From assembly GCA_016713135.1 (NCBI GenBank), contig JADJPR010000003.1:124001-188000 (forward strand): a stretch of 64,000 bases of DNA, given 5' to 3'. The notes below the pieces were generated by a model. It was not told the origin of the DNA and did not search any database. It saw only the letters and a list, made by a program, of their open reading frames with translations. The stretch comes from Rhodanobacteraceae bacterium (lineage in GTDB: Bacteria; Pseudomonadota; Gammaproteobacteria; Xanthomonadales; SZUA-5). Within the stretch, counting starts at the first letter, position 1; every line of letters begins with the position of its first letter. Positions 9,305-19,830 of the stretch are shown here, piece by piece. A program made the translations under genes and the position numbers.

Positions 9305-9341
9305 ATTTTTGTCCGCGAAGGACGCCAAGGACGCAAGAGCG
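9305..9341. repeat. Solitary tandem-unit arm, AAGGACGC type
   Basis: The stretch reads TTTTTGTCCGCGAAGGACGC followed by CAAGGACGCAAG: about three units of AAAGGACGC, the same unit as the paired islands at 33.3, 37.8 and 40.2 kb. No complementary right arm is found before the next gene, so this is a single-armed or decayed member. It is the first such repeat in the window and lies in the 223-bp gap between the adenosine kinase gene start and the next gene; the rest of that gap shows no gene. Confidence 0.7.
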
Positions 9342-9387
9342 TCTTCGATTGCGCAGCATCCCCATGCTGCGACTCCCGGTGCCTGCC

Positions 9388-9993
9388 TCAGCGCACCACT
9401 GCCACTGCTTGCAGCAGCAGCAACTCGCAAGCGCCGTTGCCGGTGTCCTCGCGCGTCAGGGAAGACCGCCAGTGCCAGCCATCCCCGCGACGGGCCTCCA
9501 CCAGCAGGCCTTCGAGGTAGATGATTTGCCCCGCGCGTACCTTGCGGAGTGCGGACTCGACACCGCGGTCGGCCGGGATGATGTGGACGTTGGCCGCCGA
9601 GCGGACGATCTCATCCGGCGGAATCGGCGGTTCATGGGACCAGCGGTAAGTGAAGAACCGGGCGCCCTGATCGACACTGAGCTGGTCGATGACCGCCGTA
9701 TCGGACATGCGGCCCCAGCCAATGGCGAAGTCCAGCGGCGACAGCGCCGCGCCTTCGTCGAAGCGGTAGCTGAGGCGCGACAGCAGGCGCGATTCGGCCC
9801 TGAACTCGGCCAACGGGGTCAGTTCGAAATCGCCATGGCGGATGCTCGGCCGGCTGCCGATCTCGCGCTGTACCGGTGGCCTGGGAGCGAGCACGCCCGG
9901 TGGGCGCTCGATTGGCGAGGGCTCGCGCGTGTGCAGGTGCCAGAGGGCGCCGCCAGTACAGATCGCCAGGATCAGCAGGTGCTCGCGCTTCAT
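9388..9993 (-). CDS. Conserved membrane-anchored protein of unknown function
   Basis: A 201-residue product. The start at 9993 is chosen because its ATG overlaps the oxyR stop (ATGA, 9990-9993) and gives an N-terminal membrane segment (MKREHLLILAICTGGALWHLH). The rest is predicted soluble, with a W-rich region (FAIGWGRMSDTAVIDQLS, FTYRWSHEPPIP) and a final part like a carrier or TonB-box-free periplasmic domain (VRAGQIIYLEGLLVEARRGD). I do not assign a function. Coupling to oxyR suggests it is co-expressed with the peroxide regulator. Confidence 0.7.
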   Translation of the reverse strand: MKREHLLILAICTGGALWHLHTREPSPIERPPGVLAPRPPVQREIGSRPSIRHGDFELTPLAEFRAESRLLSRLSYRFDEGAALSPLDFAIGWGRMSDTAVIDQLSVDQGARFFTYRWSHEPPIPPDEIVRSAANVHIIPADRGVESALRKVRAGQIIYLEGLLVEARRGDGWHWRSSLTREDTGNGACELLLLQAVAVVR

Positions 9994-10928
9994 CGCCGCC
10001 GGGTGGTCTTGCCGGAACCTGGTGAGAACGTTCCAAGCACGCGCTGACCCGCCTGCGCAATGATTGCGGCGATGGCATGCATCAGCGGCTCGCGCGCATC
10101 GCTGCGTCGCCACAGGAGGCCCAACTGGCGCTTCGGCACCGGGTCGCCGAAAGAACGCAGCACAAGGTTTTCGTTGACTGCAACCGGCGGCATCACCGCG
10201 AGTTGCGGCAGCAAGGTGACACCGACATTGGCGGCGACCATCTGCCTCAGCGTCTCCAGGCTGGTGGCGCGGAAGCCGCTGCGCTCGGCCGCGCCGCCCA
10301 ATTCGCAGAGTGCGAGCGCCTGGGTGCGCATGCAGTGACCCTCTTCCAGCAGCAGCACCTCACGGTTGCGCAGATCGCTCATGCGCACGCTGGGCGGAAA
10401 GTCACTGGCGCGTTCGCGCGGCAGCGCCAACAGAAAGGGTTCCTCGAACAGCAGGGCGGCGGTCATCGCATCGTCGCCGGCGGGTAGCGCAAGCACCGCG
10501 GCGTCGAGGTCGCCGCGCTCCAGCTGCGCCAGCAGCTCCTCGGTCTTTTCCTCCACAAGCAGCAGTTCCAGGCGCGGGAAACGCTGGTGCAGCGCCGGCA
10601 CCGCGTGCGGCAGCAGGTAGGGTCCGAGGGTCGGAAAGATCCCCAGGCGCACACTGCCGGCTTCCGGATCGCGCGCGCTCCGTGCGATCTCGCGGATCGC
10701 GTCGACCTGCATGAGGACGTTGCGCGCCCGCGCAACGATCGCCTCACCTGCGCTGGTCAGCAGCACGCTGCGCGGCTGGCGCTCGAAGATCTGCACATCG
10801 AGTTCTTCCTCGAGCTTCTTGATCTGGGTCGACAGCGTGGGCTGGCTGGCGAAGGAGGCCTCGGCGGCGCGGCCGAAATGCTTGTGGTCGGCGAGGGCCA
10901 CCAGGTATTTCAAGTCGCGCAGGTTCAT
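9990..10928 (-). CDS. oxyR: Peroxide-sensing LysR-type regulator OxyR
   Basis: A 312-residue LysR-family regulator whose N-terminal helix-turn-helix (MNLRDLKYLVALADHKHF...SQPTLSTQIKKLEEEL) is typical of OxyR. The redox pair is intact: Cys199 in EEGHCMRTQ and Cys208 in LALCELGG, with the same numbering and nine-residue spacing as in E. coli OxyR, followed by the conserved FRATSLETLRQMVAA. On oxidation these form a disulfide that activates transcription of peroxide-defence genes. It is divergent from the Pycsar-effector-like gene and is followed directly by the 9388-9993 gene. Confidence 0.93.
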   Translation of the reverse strand: MNLRDLKYLVALADHKHFGRAAEASFASQPTLSTQIKKLEEELDVQIFERQPRSVLLTSAGEAIVARARNVLMQVDAIREIARSARDPEAGSVRLGIFPTLGPYLLPHAVPALHQRFPRLELLLVEEKTEELLAQLERGDLDAAVLALPAGDDAMTAALLFEEPFLLALPRERASDFPPSVRMSDLRNREVLLLEEGHCMRTQALALCELGGAAERSGFRATSLETLRQMVAANVGVTLLPQLAVMPPVAVNENLVLRSFGDPVPKRQLGLLWRRSDAREPLMHAIAAIIAQAGQRVLGTFSPGSGKTTRRR

Positions 10929-11068
10929 CGCTTGTCGCCGCAGGATTCTGCCACCGATCTTATCGTAACCATTCGTCCGCGGAGATTGATCCGGGGCAAG
11001 CGCTGGCCGGCGGTCAATCGCTGCGCCGCCGGCCTATCATTCGTGGCGCGTGCACCATCAGGTCGACC

Positions 11069-11653
11069 ATGAACGACGTCACCAATCCCTCCAGCGTCCC
11101 GGGAAAGTCGCACCTCGGGATGCGCGAACCGTTCCAGGGCATCCTCGGCCGCAACACCGCCGATTATTCGATCATGGCTGCGCAGCGCCACCACGTGGCG
11201 CTCAGCCACATGGCGGATGCCAAGGCCAATCTGATCATCACCGTCTCATCCATCGTCCTGACCATCGCGCTCGGGCGGGTCAACGATCCGGAACTGCGCA
11301 CCAGCATGCTCACCCTGGCCGGCTTCACCCTCGTGGCGTTGCTGCTGGCGATCCTCGCGGTGCTGCCCAAATACCGGCCATTGCGCCTGAAGGATCCGGA
11401 CAACCTGCCGAACTATTTCAACATCATGTTTTTCGGGCATTTTTCGGAGATCCCTCGGGAGCAGTTCTTCCGCCTGTGGGCGGACGCGCTGCGCACCGAT
11501 GCGGCGGTCTACGAAAACCTTGCCAACGACCTGTACTCGATCGGCATTTACCTCGCGCGGCACAAGTACCGCTACCTGCGTTTCAGCTATGTGTTCTTCC
11601 TGACCGGCTTCGTCGTTGCGGCGGTCGAGCAGGTGATCCGCTTCGCGACCTGA
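11069..11653 (+). CDS. Pycsar-effector-like membrane protein (PycTM / DUF5706 type)
   Basis: A 194-residue protein with the hallmark segment ADAKANLIITVSSIVLTIAL, i.e. a D-x-K-A-N motif leading into the first membrane helix, a second helix (LTLAGFTLVALLLAILAVL), a cytosolic helix-rich part, and a third hydrophobic segment at the C-terminus (YVFFLTGFVVAAVEQVI). This is the layout of the PycTM effector of Pycsar anti-phage systems, in which cyclic CMP or UMP triggers membrane disruption. No pyrimidine cyclase gene is next to it: the neighbours are oxyR (divergent) and a short uncharacterised gene. It may therefore be a solitary family member with a different job. Confidence 0.7.
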   Translation: MNDVTNPSSVPGKSHLGMREPFQGILGRNTADYSIMAAQRHHVALSHMADAKANLIITVSSIVLTIALGRVNDPELRTSMLTLAGFTLVALLLAILAVLPKYRPLRLKDPDNLPNYFNIMFFGHFSEIPREQFFRLWADALRTDAAVYENLANDLYSIGIYLARHKYRYLRFSYVFFLTGFVVAAVEQVIRFAT

Positions 11654-11657
11654 GGCC

Positions 11658-12206
11658 GTGCGCATCGGCCACATCCTGGGCGCGCTGCTGGAAGTCGAGC
11701 GGCTCGCCGCGGCGCTCGCCGACGTTGTCTCGCGCGGTTGGCCTTGGAGCGTCGACGAACTGCCACGCGAAAGAGCGCTTCACCTCGGACGTGTGGACCT
11801 TGCCGGCGCTCCCTGCGCGAGCGTCGGCGATTCCGCCGCGTTGATCCTCGTTGAAGCAACCGCCGGCAGCTATCGACCCGGTGGGTGGCTGGAACTGCAG
11901 ACCACCCTGAGCGGCGCGCCAGTCGGCGTCTGCCTTGCCTGCGAAAACCCGATGCAGGCACTCGGCTGGTACCGCGGGCTGGGGCTGGCCGGATCCACGC
12001 GGCCGGAGATCGATGGGGCGATCTCTGTGGACCTGTCGCAAGGACAGTGGCTGCGGTTCGTGAGCCGGGCAAGCGTACAAGCGGCGCCAAGTTGGCGTCC
12101 GCTGGCGATCAGCTTCGCTCGGGTGGACGCACAGGGCCGGCAGTCGCCCGGCCTGCGCCCACGCTTGTTGGCTGGTCCGGAGTGCGAGACCATCGAACTG
12201 CTCTGA
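11658..12206 (+). CDS. Uncharacterised protein downstream of the PycTM-like gene
   Basis: A 182-residue product starting at GTG 11658, four bases after the upstream stop, so probably co-translated with the PycTM-like protein. It has no signal peptide or membrane helix. The sequence (SAALILVEATAGSYRPGGWLELQTTLSGAP ... LGWYRGLGLAGS) shows no motif of a nucleotide cyclase, nuclease or toxin that I recognise. The 114-bp stretch after it, up to the tldD stop, holds nothing obvious. Confidence 0.55.
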   Translation: MRIGHILGALLEVERLAAALADVVSRGWPWSVDELPRERALHLGRVDLAGAPCASVGDSAALILVEATAGSYRPGGWLELQTTLSGAPVGVCLACENPMQALGWYRGLGLAGSTRPEIDGAISVDLSQGQWLRFVSRASVQAAPSWRPLAISFARVDAQGRQSPGLRPRLLAGPECETIELL

Positions 12207-12320
12207 CAGACACAGAAACCCGCCGCTGCTACCAGCCGCCCTGTGCGACGAATTCGGGCGCTCTACAATTGCTTCCTTCGCATCAGCGTTTTTCTCTTCA
12301 GCATCACGTGGCGCTGGCGC

Positions 12321-13756
12321 TCAGCCCGTCCCGCCCACCGTCAGTCCGTCCACACGCAGGGTCGGCTGGCCCACACCCACGGGCACGCTCTGGCCTTCCT
12401 TGCCGCATACGCCGACGCCCTGGTCGAGTTGGAGGTCGTCGCCGACCATCGAGACCCGGGTCAGCACATCCGGACCGTTGCCGATCAGCGTGGCGCCCTT
12501 GACCGGCGCGGTGATCTTCCCATCCTCGATCAGGTAGGCCTCCGACGCGGAGAACACGAACTTGCCGCTGGTGATGTCGACCTGTCCGCCGCCGAAATTG
12601 ACCGCGTAGAGGCCCTTCTTGACCGAGCGGATGATCTCCTCGCGGGCGTGCGGGCCGGGGCGCATGTAGGTGTTGGTCATGCGCGGCATTGGCAGGTGCG
12701 CGAAAGACTCGCGACGACCGTTGCCGGTGCTCGTGGTGCCCATCAGGCGCGCGTTGAGCTTGTCCATCAGGTAAGCCTTGAGGACGCCGTTCTCGATCAG
12801 CGTGGTGCACTGGCTGGGCGTGCCCTCGTCGTCCACCGAGAGCGAGCCACGGCGGCCGGGCAGGGTGCCGTCATCGACCACCGTGACCAGTTCGTGCGCC
12901 ACGCGCTGCCCGATTCGCCCGGAGAATGCGCTGGTGCCCTTGCGGTTGAAGTCGCCTTCCAGGCCGTGGCCGATCGCCTCGTGCAGCAGGATGCCCGGCC
13001 AACCCGAGCCCAGCACCACGGTCATGCTGCCGGCCGGGGCCGGCACCGATTCCAGGTTGACCAGCGCCTGGCGCACCGCCTCGCGGGCGTGCGCGCGGGC
13101 GGCGTCGCCGTGCAGGTACTCGTCGAAGCCGCGGCGTCCGCCGCCCCCGGAGAAACCCACCTCGCGACGCCCGGCCTGCTCGGCGATCACCTGCACGCGG
13201 AACTGCATCAGCGGGCGGACATCCGCGGCCAGGGTACCGTCGCTCTGCGCGATCAGGATGGTGTCGACCTCGCCCGACAGGCTGACCATGACCTGGCGCA
13301 CGCGCGGATCCAGGCTGCGCGCGTAGGCATCGATCTCCTTCAGCAGCGCCACCTTAGTCTCGCTGCTGGCGCTGTCGATCGGGTCGATCGCCGGGTACAG
13401 CGGTGTGACATCGCGGCCGCGCAGATGTGCCAGGGTGCCATGATCGCCGCTGCGCGCGATCGCGCGCGCGCTGCCGGCCGCCTCGATCAACGCCGCCGGT
13501 TCGATCGCATCCGAATAGGCGAACCCGACCTTCTCGCCCGACACGGCGCGTACGCCGACACCCTGCTCGATGTCGTGCGAACCTTCCTTGACGATGCCGT
13601 CCTCCAGGCCCCAGCCCTCGTGCCGGGTGTGCTGGAAATACAGGTCGGCGCTGTCCACGCCGGGCCCGAGCAGCGTGCCGAGTGCCTGCTCGACAGCATT
13701 CAGGTCCAGGCCCGCGGAGAGGAACTGGCGTTCGGCCAGCGCGATGGGTTTGGCGC

Positions 13757-13760
<4 letters not shown>
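12321..13760 (-). CDS. tldD: Metalloprotease TldD
   Basis: A 479-residue member of the TldD/PmbA family. The zinc-binding HExxxH motif is present (HEAIGHGLEGD), as is the glycine-rich surrounding sequence (VVLGSGWPGILLHEAIGHG) and the C-terminal GGGQVDITSGKFVFSASEAY. With its partner PmbA (TldE), which is not in this window, TldD forms a heterodimeric protease that degrades unfolded peptides and matures some peptide modifiers. Its ATG overlaps the stop of uxs by four bases, which makes it the last gene of the ugd-uxs-tldD unit. Confidence 0.93.
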
Positions 13761-14715
<955 letters not shown>

Positions 14716-14716
<1 letters not shown>

Positions 14717-16065
14717 CAGACGAACTCCGGCCGGGTCACGCTGCGGCCGCGGCCAATGCCGTAATAGGCAATGCCGGCCGCCTCGACCGTTTTCGGGTCG
14801 TAGATGTTGCGGCCGTCGAACAGCACCTTGGCCGAGAGCTTTTGCGCGATGCGCGCGAAATCCGGGCTCCAGAAGGCCTTCCACTCGGTGACGATGGCCA
14901 GTGCGTCGGCGCCCGTCAGCGCATCGGTGGCGTCATCCACAAGGACCAGCTCATCGCGCTGGCCGAATACGCGCTCCGCCTCGTAGCGCGCCTCCGGATC
15001 GAAGGCACGCACCTTCGCGCCTGCCTGCCACAGCGCGGCCAGCAGGTAGCGGCTGGGCGCCTCGCGCATGTCGTCGGTGTTGGGCTTGAAGGACAGGCCC
15101 CAGACCGCGATGGTGCGGCCCTTCAGGTCACTGCCGAAGTGGCGGCTGATCAGCTCGAACAGCTTGCTCTTCTGGTCGTGGTTGACCGCCTCCACCGAAT
15201 CCAGGATGCGCGTGGCGTAGCCCACGCCGCGCGCGGTGCGGCCGAGCGCCTGCACGTCCTTGGGGAAGCAGGAGCCGCCGTAGCCGATGCCGGGATAGAT
15301 GAAGGCGTAGCCGATGCGCGGATCGGAGCCGATCCCGAGGCGCACCGACTCGACGTCCGCGCCGACGCGCTCGGCGATGTTGGCCACCTCGTTCATGAAG
15401 CTAATCTTGGTCGCCAGCATCGCGTTGGCGGCGTACTTGGTCAGCTCCGCCGAGCGCTCATCCATCTGCACGATGCGCTCGTGGTTGCGGTTGAACGGTG
15501 CGTACAGGGTCTTCAGCGCCTGGATCGCCTTCGCGCTGCTGGAGCCGATGACGATGCGGTCGGGCTTCATGCAGTCCTTGACCGCATCGCCTTCCTTGAG
15601 GAATTCGGGGTTGGAGACCACGTCGAACTCAAGGTCCGCGCCGCGCTCGGCCAGCGCGGCCGCGACCTGCGCGCGCACGCGGTCGGCGGTGCCCACCGGC
15701 ACAGTCGACTTGTTGACCACCACGGCGTAGCGGTCGAGATGGGTGCCTACGGTCTTCGCCACGGCAAGGACATAGCGCAGGTCGGCGCTGCCATCCTCGT
15801 CCGGCGGCGTACCGACGGCGATGAAGATCACCTCGCCATGCGCCACTGCGACAGCGGCGTCGGTGGTGAAGCGCAGGTGCCCCGACTGGCGATTGCGCTC
15901 GACCAGATCTTCCAGGCCAGGCTCGTAGATCGGGATCTCGCCACGGTTCAGGCGCTCGATCTTGCCCGCGTCGACATCGACGCAGATGACCTGGTTGCCG
16001 GCTTCCGCCAGGCAGGCCCCTGTCACCAGGCCCACATATCCTGTCCCGAAAATCGCTACTTGCAT
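14716..16065 (-). CDS. ugd: UDP-glucose 6-dehydrogenase
   Basis: A 449-residue enzyme oxidising UDP-glucose twice to UDP-glucuronate with NAD+. The N-terminal Rossmann motif is MQVAIFGTGYVGLVTGACLA; the catalytic cysteine sits in GIGYGGSCFPKDVQAL; the C-terminal sugar-binding domain has WGLSFKPNTDDMREAPS. It is the first gene of the ugd-uxs-tldD unit. The upstream gap to ilvA contains a palindromic repeat island (16109-16218), so transcription must start between that island and the gene or read through it. Confidence 0.95.
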
Positions 16066-16108
16066 GGGTGCTTCCGCGTGGTTCCAAGTAAACGCCGGAC
16101 TATAGCGG

Positions 16109-16218
16109 CTGGTGTTGGTGTGGGTTGTTGGTGTTGGAAAGGGCGTTGCACGTGGCCCGTGGCCTTTCGGCCTCCGCGGTCTGCCGCTTCCAATACCAAC
16201 AGCCCACACCAACACCTG
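16109..16218. repeat. Palindromic tandem-unit island, GGTGTT type
   Basis: The left arm (16109-16138) carries GGTGTTGGTGTGGGTTGTTG and continues GTGTTGGA; the right arm (16189-16218) is its reverse complement with about three mismatches in 30 bases. The core is about 50 bases. The irregular middle unit (TGTGGGTTG) is mirrored in both arms. The island lies between the divergent ugd and ilvA genes, an exception to the usual position behind a gene. Confidence 0.85.
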
Positions 16219-16268
16219 CCCTTGCACCGCCGTCCTGTTGCAATGCAACATCGGGGCAGGAGGACGCC

Positions 16269-17795
16269 ATGCCCGATTCGATGCCTGATTACCTGCGCGC
16301 GGTGCTGACTTCTCGCGTTTACGAGGTGGCGATCGAGTCGCCGCTGACCGAAGCGCGGCGCTTGTCCCGGCGCATCGGGCACCGCGTGCTGCTCAAGCGC
16401 GAAGACCTGCAGCCGGTGTTCTCGTTCAAGCTGCGCGGTGCCTACAACAAGATGGCCAGCCTGAGCGAAGCCGAGCGCGCGGCGGGGGTGCTGGCGGTCT
16501 CCGCCGGCAATCACGCGCAGGGCGTGGCGCTGGCCGCGCGCGAGCTCGGCTGCCGCGCGACCATCGTGATGCCATCGACGACCCCGTCGATCAAGGTCGA
16601 CGCGGTGGCGGCTTTCGGCGCCGAGATCATCCTCGAAGGCGATGGCTACGACGCCGCAGCAGCGGTGGGCAAGCGGCTCGCTGCCGAGCGTGGCCTGACC
16701 TTCGTGCATCCCTACGACGATCCGCTGGTGATCGCCGGACAGGGTACGGTGGCAATGGAACTGCTGCGGCAGCACCCGGGTCGGTTGGACGCGGTCTTCA
16801 TTCCGGTCGGCGGCGGCGGGCTTGCGGCCGGGATGGCGGCTTACCTCAAGGCGCTGCGGCCGGAGATCCGGGTGATCGGGGTGGAACCGGTGGACGCGGC
16901 CTGCCTCGATGCCGCGCTCAAGGCCGGCGAGCCAGTGACCCTGGACCAGGTCGGATTGTTCGTCGATGGCGTGGCGGTCAAGCGCATCGGCGACCACACC
17001 TTCAAGGTCTTGCGCCAGCACATCGACGAGATGGTGCTGGTCGGCACCGACGAGATCTGCGCAGCGATCAAGGATGTGTTCGATGACACCCGCATCGTGC
17101 TGGAACCGGCTGGCGCCCTGGCGCTCGCGGGGCTCAAGCGCTACGCCGAGGGGCTGGCCGAACCGGCCACGCTATGCGCGGTGGCCAGCGGCGCCAACGT
17201 CAATTTCGATCGCCTGCGGCATATCGCCGAGCGCGCAGAGATCGGCGAGGCGCACGAGGCGGTGCTCGGCGTCACCATCCCCGAGCAACCGGGCAGCTTC
17301 CTCGGTTTTTGCCGCGCGCTCGGGCCACGCAGCGTCACCGAGTTCAACTATCGCTACGCGCCGGGCGCTGCGGCGCAGATCTATGTCGGGATCGCGCTCC
17401 GGCGCGGGGCTGCCGAGCGCAGCGAGCTCCTCGGCCAGTTGCGCGGCGCCGGCTATGCCGTCAGCGACTACACCGACAACGAGCTGGCGAAGCTGCACGT
17501 GCGCCACATGGTCGGCGGGCGCGCTGAGGTGAATGGCCGTGAGCGGGTCTACCGCTTTGAGTTCCCCGAGCGCCCCGGCGCGCTGCTGCGTTTTCTCGAG
17601 CAGATGGGCACCCGCTGGAACATCACTCTGTTCCACTATCGCAGCCACGGCGCAGCCTACGGCCGCGTGTTCGCCGGTATCGAGGTGGCCGATGCTGCCG
17701 ACGAATCCGCCCTTCACGCCAGCCTCGGCGTGCTCGGCTACGACTGCGTCGACGAGACTGATAATCCGGTGGTGCGCCAGTTCCTGCGCACCTGA
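16269..17795 (+). CDS. ilvA: Threonine ammonia-lyase, biosynthetic
   Basis: A 508-residue PLP enzyme that deaminates threonine to 2-oxobutanoate, the first step to isoleucine. The start at 16269 has AGGAGG five bases upstream. The PLP lysine is in SFKLRGAYNK (about residue 54), the glycine-rich phosphate loop is VGGGGLAAG, and SAGNHAQG is present. The C-terminal 180 residues form two ACT-like regulatory domains (VLGVTIPEQPGSFLGFC; YRFEFPERPGALLRFLE), as expected for the isoleucine-inhibited form. It precedes ispE by 63 bases. Confidence 0.95.
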   Translation: MPDSMPDYLRAVLTSRVYEVAIESPLTEARRLSRRIGHRVLLKREDLQPVFSFKLRGAYNKMASLSEAERAAGVLAVSAGNHAQGVALAARELGCRATIVMPSTTPSIKVDAVAAFGAEIILEGDGYDAAAAVGKRLAAERGLTFVHPYDDPLVIAGQGTVAMELLRQHPGRLDAVFIPVGGGGLAAGMAAYLKALRPEIRVIGVEPVDAACLDAALKAGEPVTLDQVGLFVDGVAVKRIGDHTFKVLRQHIDEMVLVGTDEICAAIKDVFDDTRIVLEPAGALALAGLKRYAEGLAEPATLCAVASGANVNFDRLRHIAERAEIGEAHEAVLGVTIPEQPGSFLGFCRALGPRSVTEFNYRYAPGAAAQIYVGIALRRGAAERSELLGQLRGAGYAVSDYTDNELAKLHVRHMVGGRAEVNGRERVYRFEFPERPGALLRFLEQMGTRWNITLFHYRSHGAAYGRVFAGIEVADAADESALHASLGVLGYDCVDETDNPVVRQFLRT

Positions 17796-17858
17796 ACGCA
17801 AAATCCGGACGGGGTCCGATCCGTCCCCAGCGCCCCCCAGCCACCTGCACTCCGACGC

Positions 17859-18702
17859 ATGCGCCTGCGCCCACCCGCGAAGCTGAATCGCTTCCTGCAC
17901 ATCACCGGACGCCGCGCGGATGGTTATCACCTGCTGCAGACGGCCTTCGAGCTGATCGACTGGTGCGACGAGCTCGAGATCGAGGCGCGCGATGACGGCG
18001 TGATCGCGCGGGTCGGCGGCATGGCCGAAGTCGCGGCGGATGACGACCTGGTGGTGCGCGCGGCGCGCGCGCTGCAGCCGCTGGCGCCCTCGGGTGCAGG
18101 CTGCACGCTCGCCCTGACCAAGCACATCCCGACCGGCGCGGGCCTGGGCGGTGGCAGCGCGGATGCGGCGGCGACGCTGCTGGCGTTGAACCATCTGTGG
18201 CAGTTGCGCCTGGGCGCGGATGAACTGATCCGCATCGGCGCGCGCCTCGGGGCCGATGTGCCGGTGTTCCTCGGCCAGCAACCGGCGTTCGCCGAGGGCA
18301 TCGGCGAAGAGCTGCAGCCGCTGCCCTTATGTGCATCGGCATTACCTGGTGGTGCACCCGGGCGTGGCATTGGCCACCGGGCCGATGTTCGCGCACCCTG
18401 CGCTGCGCCGGGACTGCGCGCCGGTGTCGGTTGCGCAGTATCTGGCCGGCGGCATCGAGGACAATGTGTTCGCGCCGGTGGCCTGCGCGCTGGCGTCCGG
18501 GGTGGTCGCGGCGATGGACTGGCTGCAGCTACGTTGTGGCGAGGCGCGGCTGACCGGGAGCGGCAGCGCAGTGTTCGCGGAAGTGGCGGATCCGCTGGCT
18601 GCGCAGACGCTTCTGGCTGAGCTTCCGGTGAACTGGCGCGGTCGCGTGGCGGTTTCGGTCGCGAATTGGTTTGACAACGCCTTGGCGCGGGCCGGAAAAT
18701 AG
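17859..18702 (+). CDS. ispE: 4-diphosphocytidyl-2-C-methylerythritol kinase, frameshifted
   Basis: GHMP kinase of the non-mevalonate isoprenoid pathway. The first 155 codons read well: PPAKLNRFLHITGRRADGYH, then the ATP-binding PTGAGLGGGSADAAATL and GADVPVF. After LQPLP the frame changes: the rest (HYLVVHPGVALATG ... ARLTGSGSAVFAEV ... NALARAGK) is in the next frame, ending at 18702. One extra T near 18327-18330 explains this. The gene is normally essential and both halves are well conserved, so a sequencing indel is more likely than true loss. It is followed by tRNA-Gln and prs, the usual gammaproteobacterial order. Confidence 0.88.
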
Positions 18703-18766
18703 CGGGCTCCGTGGACAGCCATCGGGCCCGGTCACCAGACCAGGCAGCGGGCCATCGCGGACGGCT

Positions 18767-18842
18767 TGGGGCGTCGCCAAGTCGGTAAGGCACGGGATTT
18801 TGATTCCCGCATTCCTAGGTTCGAGTCCTAGCGCCCCAGCCA
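18767..18842 (+). tRNA. tRNA-Gln (anticodon TTG)
   Basis: The acceptor stem TGGGGCG pairs with CGCCCCA at 18832-18838, followed by discriminator G and an encoded CCA (18840-18842). The anticodon stem GGGAT/ATTCCC region carries loop TTTTGAT with anticodon TTG, reading CAA/CAG glutamine codons. The T-arm has GGTTCGAGTCC. It lies between ispE and prs, ending nine bases before the prs start. Confidence 0.97.
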
Positions 18843-18851
18843 ATTATTCCC

Positions 18852-19829
18852 ATGAGCTCGAAGCGTCCAGACCTCTCCCCGCCCGGTTTGATGGTGTTCA
18901 CCGGCAACTCGCACCCGCGTCTGGCCAGCCAGATTGCGTTCGAGCTGGGTGTGCCGCTGGGCAAGGCCAATGTGGGCCGCTTCAGCGATGGCGAAGTCGC
19001 CATCGAGATCCTCGACAACGTCCGCAACCAGAATGTCTACCTGGTGCAGCCGACGTCGCCGCCCGCCGCAGAGAACCTGATGGAACTGCTGGCGTTCGTG
19101 GACGCGCTCAAGCGCGCTTCCGCCTCGTCGGTGACCGCGGTGATGCCGTATTTCGGCTATGCGCGCCAGGACCGCCGGGCGCGCAACGCGCGCGTGCCGA
19201 TCACCGCCAAGGTGGCGGCCGACATCATCGGCACCGTCGGCACCGACCGCGTGCTCACGGTGGACCTGCACGCCGACCAGATTCAGGGTTTCTTCGACGT
19301 CCCGCTGGACAATGTTTACGCCTCGCCGGTGCTGCTGGCCGACATGTGGCGCAACTACGCGGGCGATTCGATCATCGTGGTGGCGCCGGACGTCGGTGGC
19401 GTCGTGCGCGCGCGGGCGATGGCCAAGCGCCTCGACGATGCCGACCTGGCGATCATCGACAAGCGCCGCCCGAAGGCCAACGAATCGGTGGTGATGAACA
19501 TCATCGGCGACGTGGCCGGGCGCACCTGCATCCTGGTCGACGACATCGTGGACACCGCCGGCACCCTGTGCTCGGCGGCGCGCGCGCTGAAGGAGCGCGG
19601 CGCCAAGCGCGTCGTCGCCTATTGCGTGCATCCGGTGCTGTCCGGTGCAGCCGTCGACAACATCAGCAACTCCGCGCTCGACGAGATGGTGGTCACCGAC
19701 ACCATCGCGCTGCGCCCGGAAGCCCGCGCCTGCAGCCGCATCCGCCAGTTGTCGGTCGCCGAGTTGCTGGCCGAGACCATCCGGCGCATCGATGGCGGTG
19801 AGAGCGTGAGTTCATTGTATGTGGATTGA
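18852..19829 (+). CDS. prs: Ribose-phosphate pyrophosphokinase
   Basis: A 325-residue enzyme making PRPP from ribose 5-phosphate and ATP for nucleotide, histidine and tryptophan synthesis. Recognisable parts are the N-terminal FTGNSHPRLASQIAFELGV, the flexible-loop region YFGYARQDRRARNARVPITA, the divalent-cation motif TVDLHADQIQGFF, and the PRPP-binding loop CILVDDIVDTAGTL. A palindromic repeat island begins two bases after the TGA stop. Confidence 0.96.
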   Translation: MSSKRPDLSPPGLMVFTGNSHPRLASQIAFELGVPLGKANVGRFSDGEVAIEILDNVRNQNVYLVQPTSPPAAENLMELLAFVDALKRASASSVTAVMPYFGYARQDRRARNARVPITAKVAADIIGTVGTDRVLTVDLHADQIQGFFDVPLDNVYASPVLLADMWRNYAGDSIIVVAPDVGGVVRARAMAKRLDDADLAIIDKRRPKANESVVMNIIGDVAGRTCILVDDIVDTAGTLCSAARALKERGAKRVVAYCVHPVLSGAAVDNISNSALDEMVVTDTIALRPEARACSRIRQLSVAELLAETIRRIDGGESVSSLYVD

Positions 19830-19830
19830 A

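Noticed and set aside
11069..12206. A complete Pycsar defence system
   Set aside because: The second gene shows no cyclase motifs, and no other cyclase is in the neighbourhood. Only the effector-like protein is supported.
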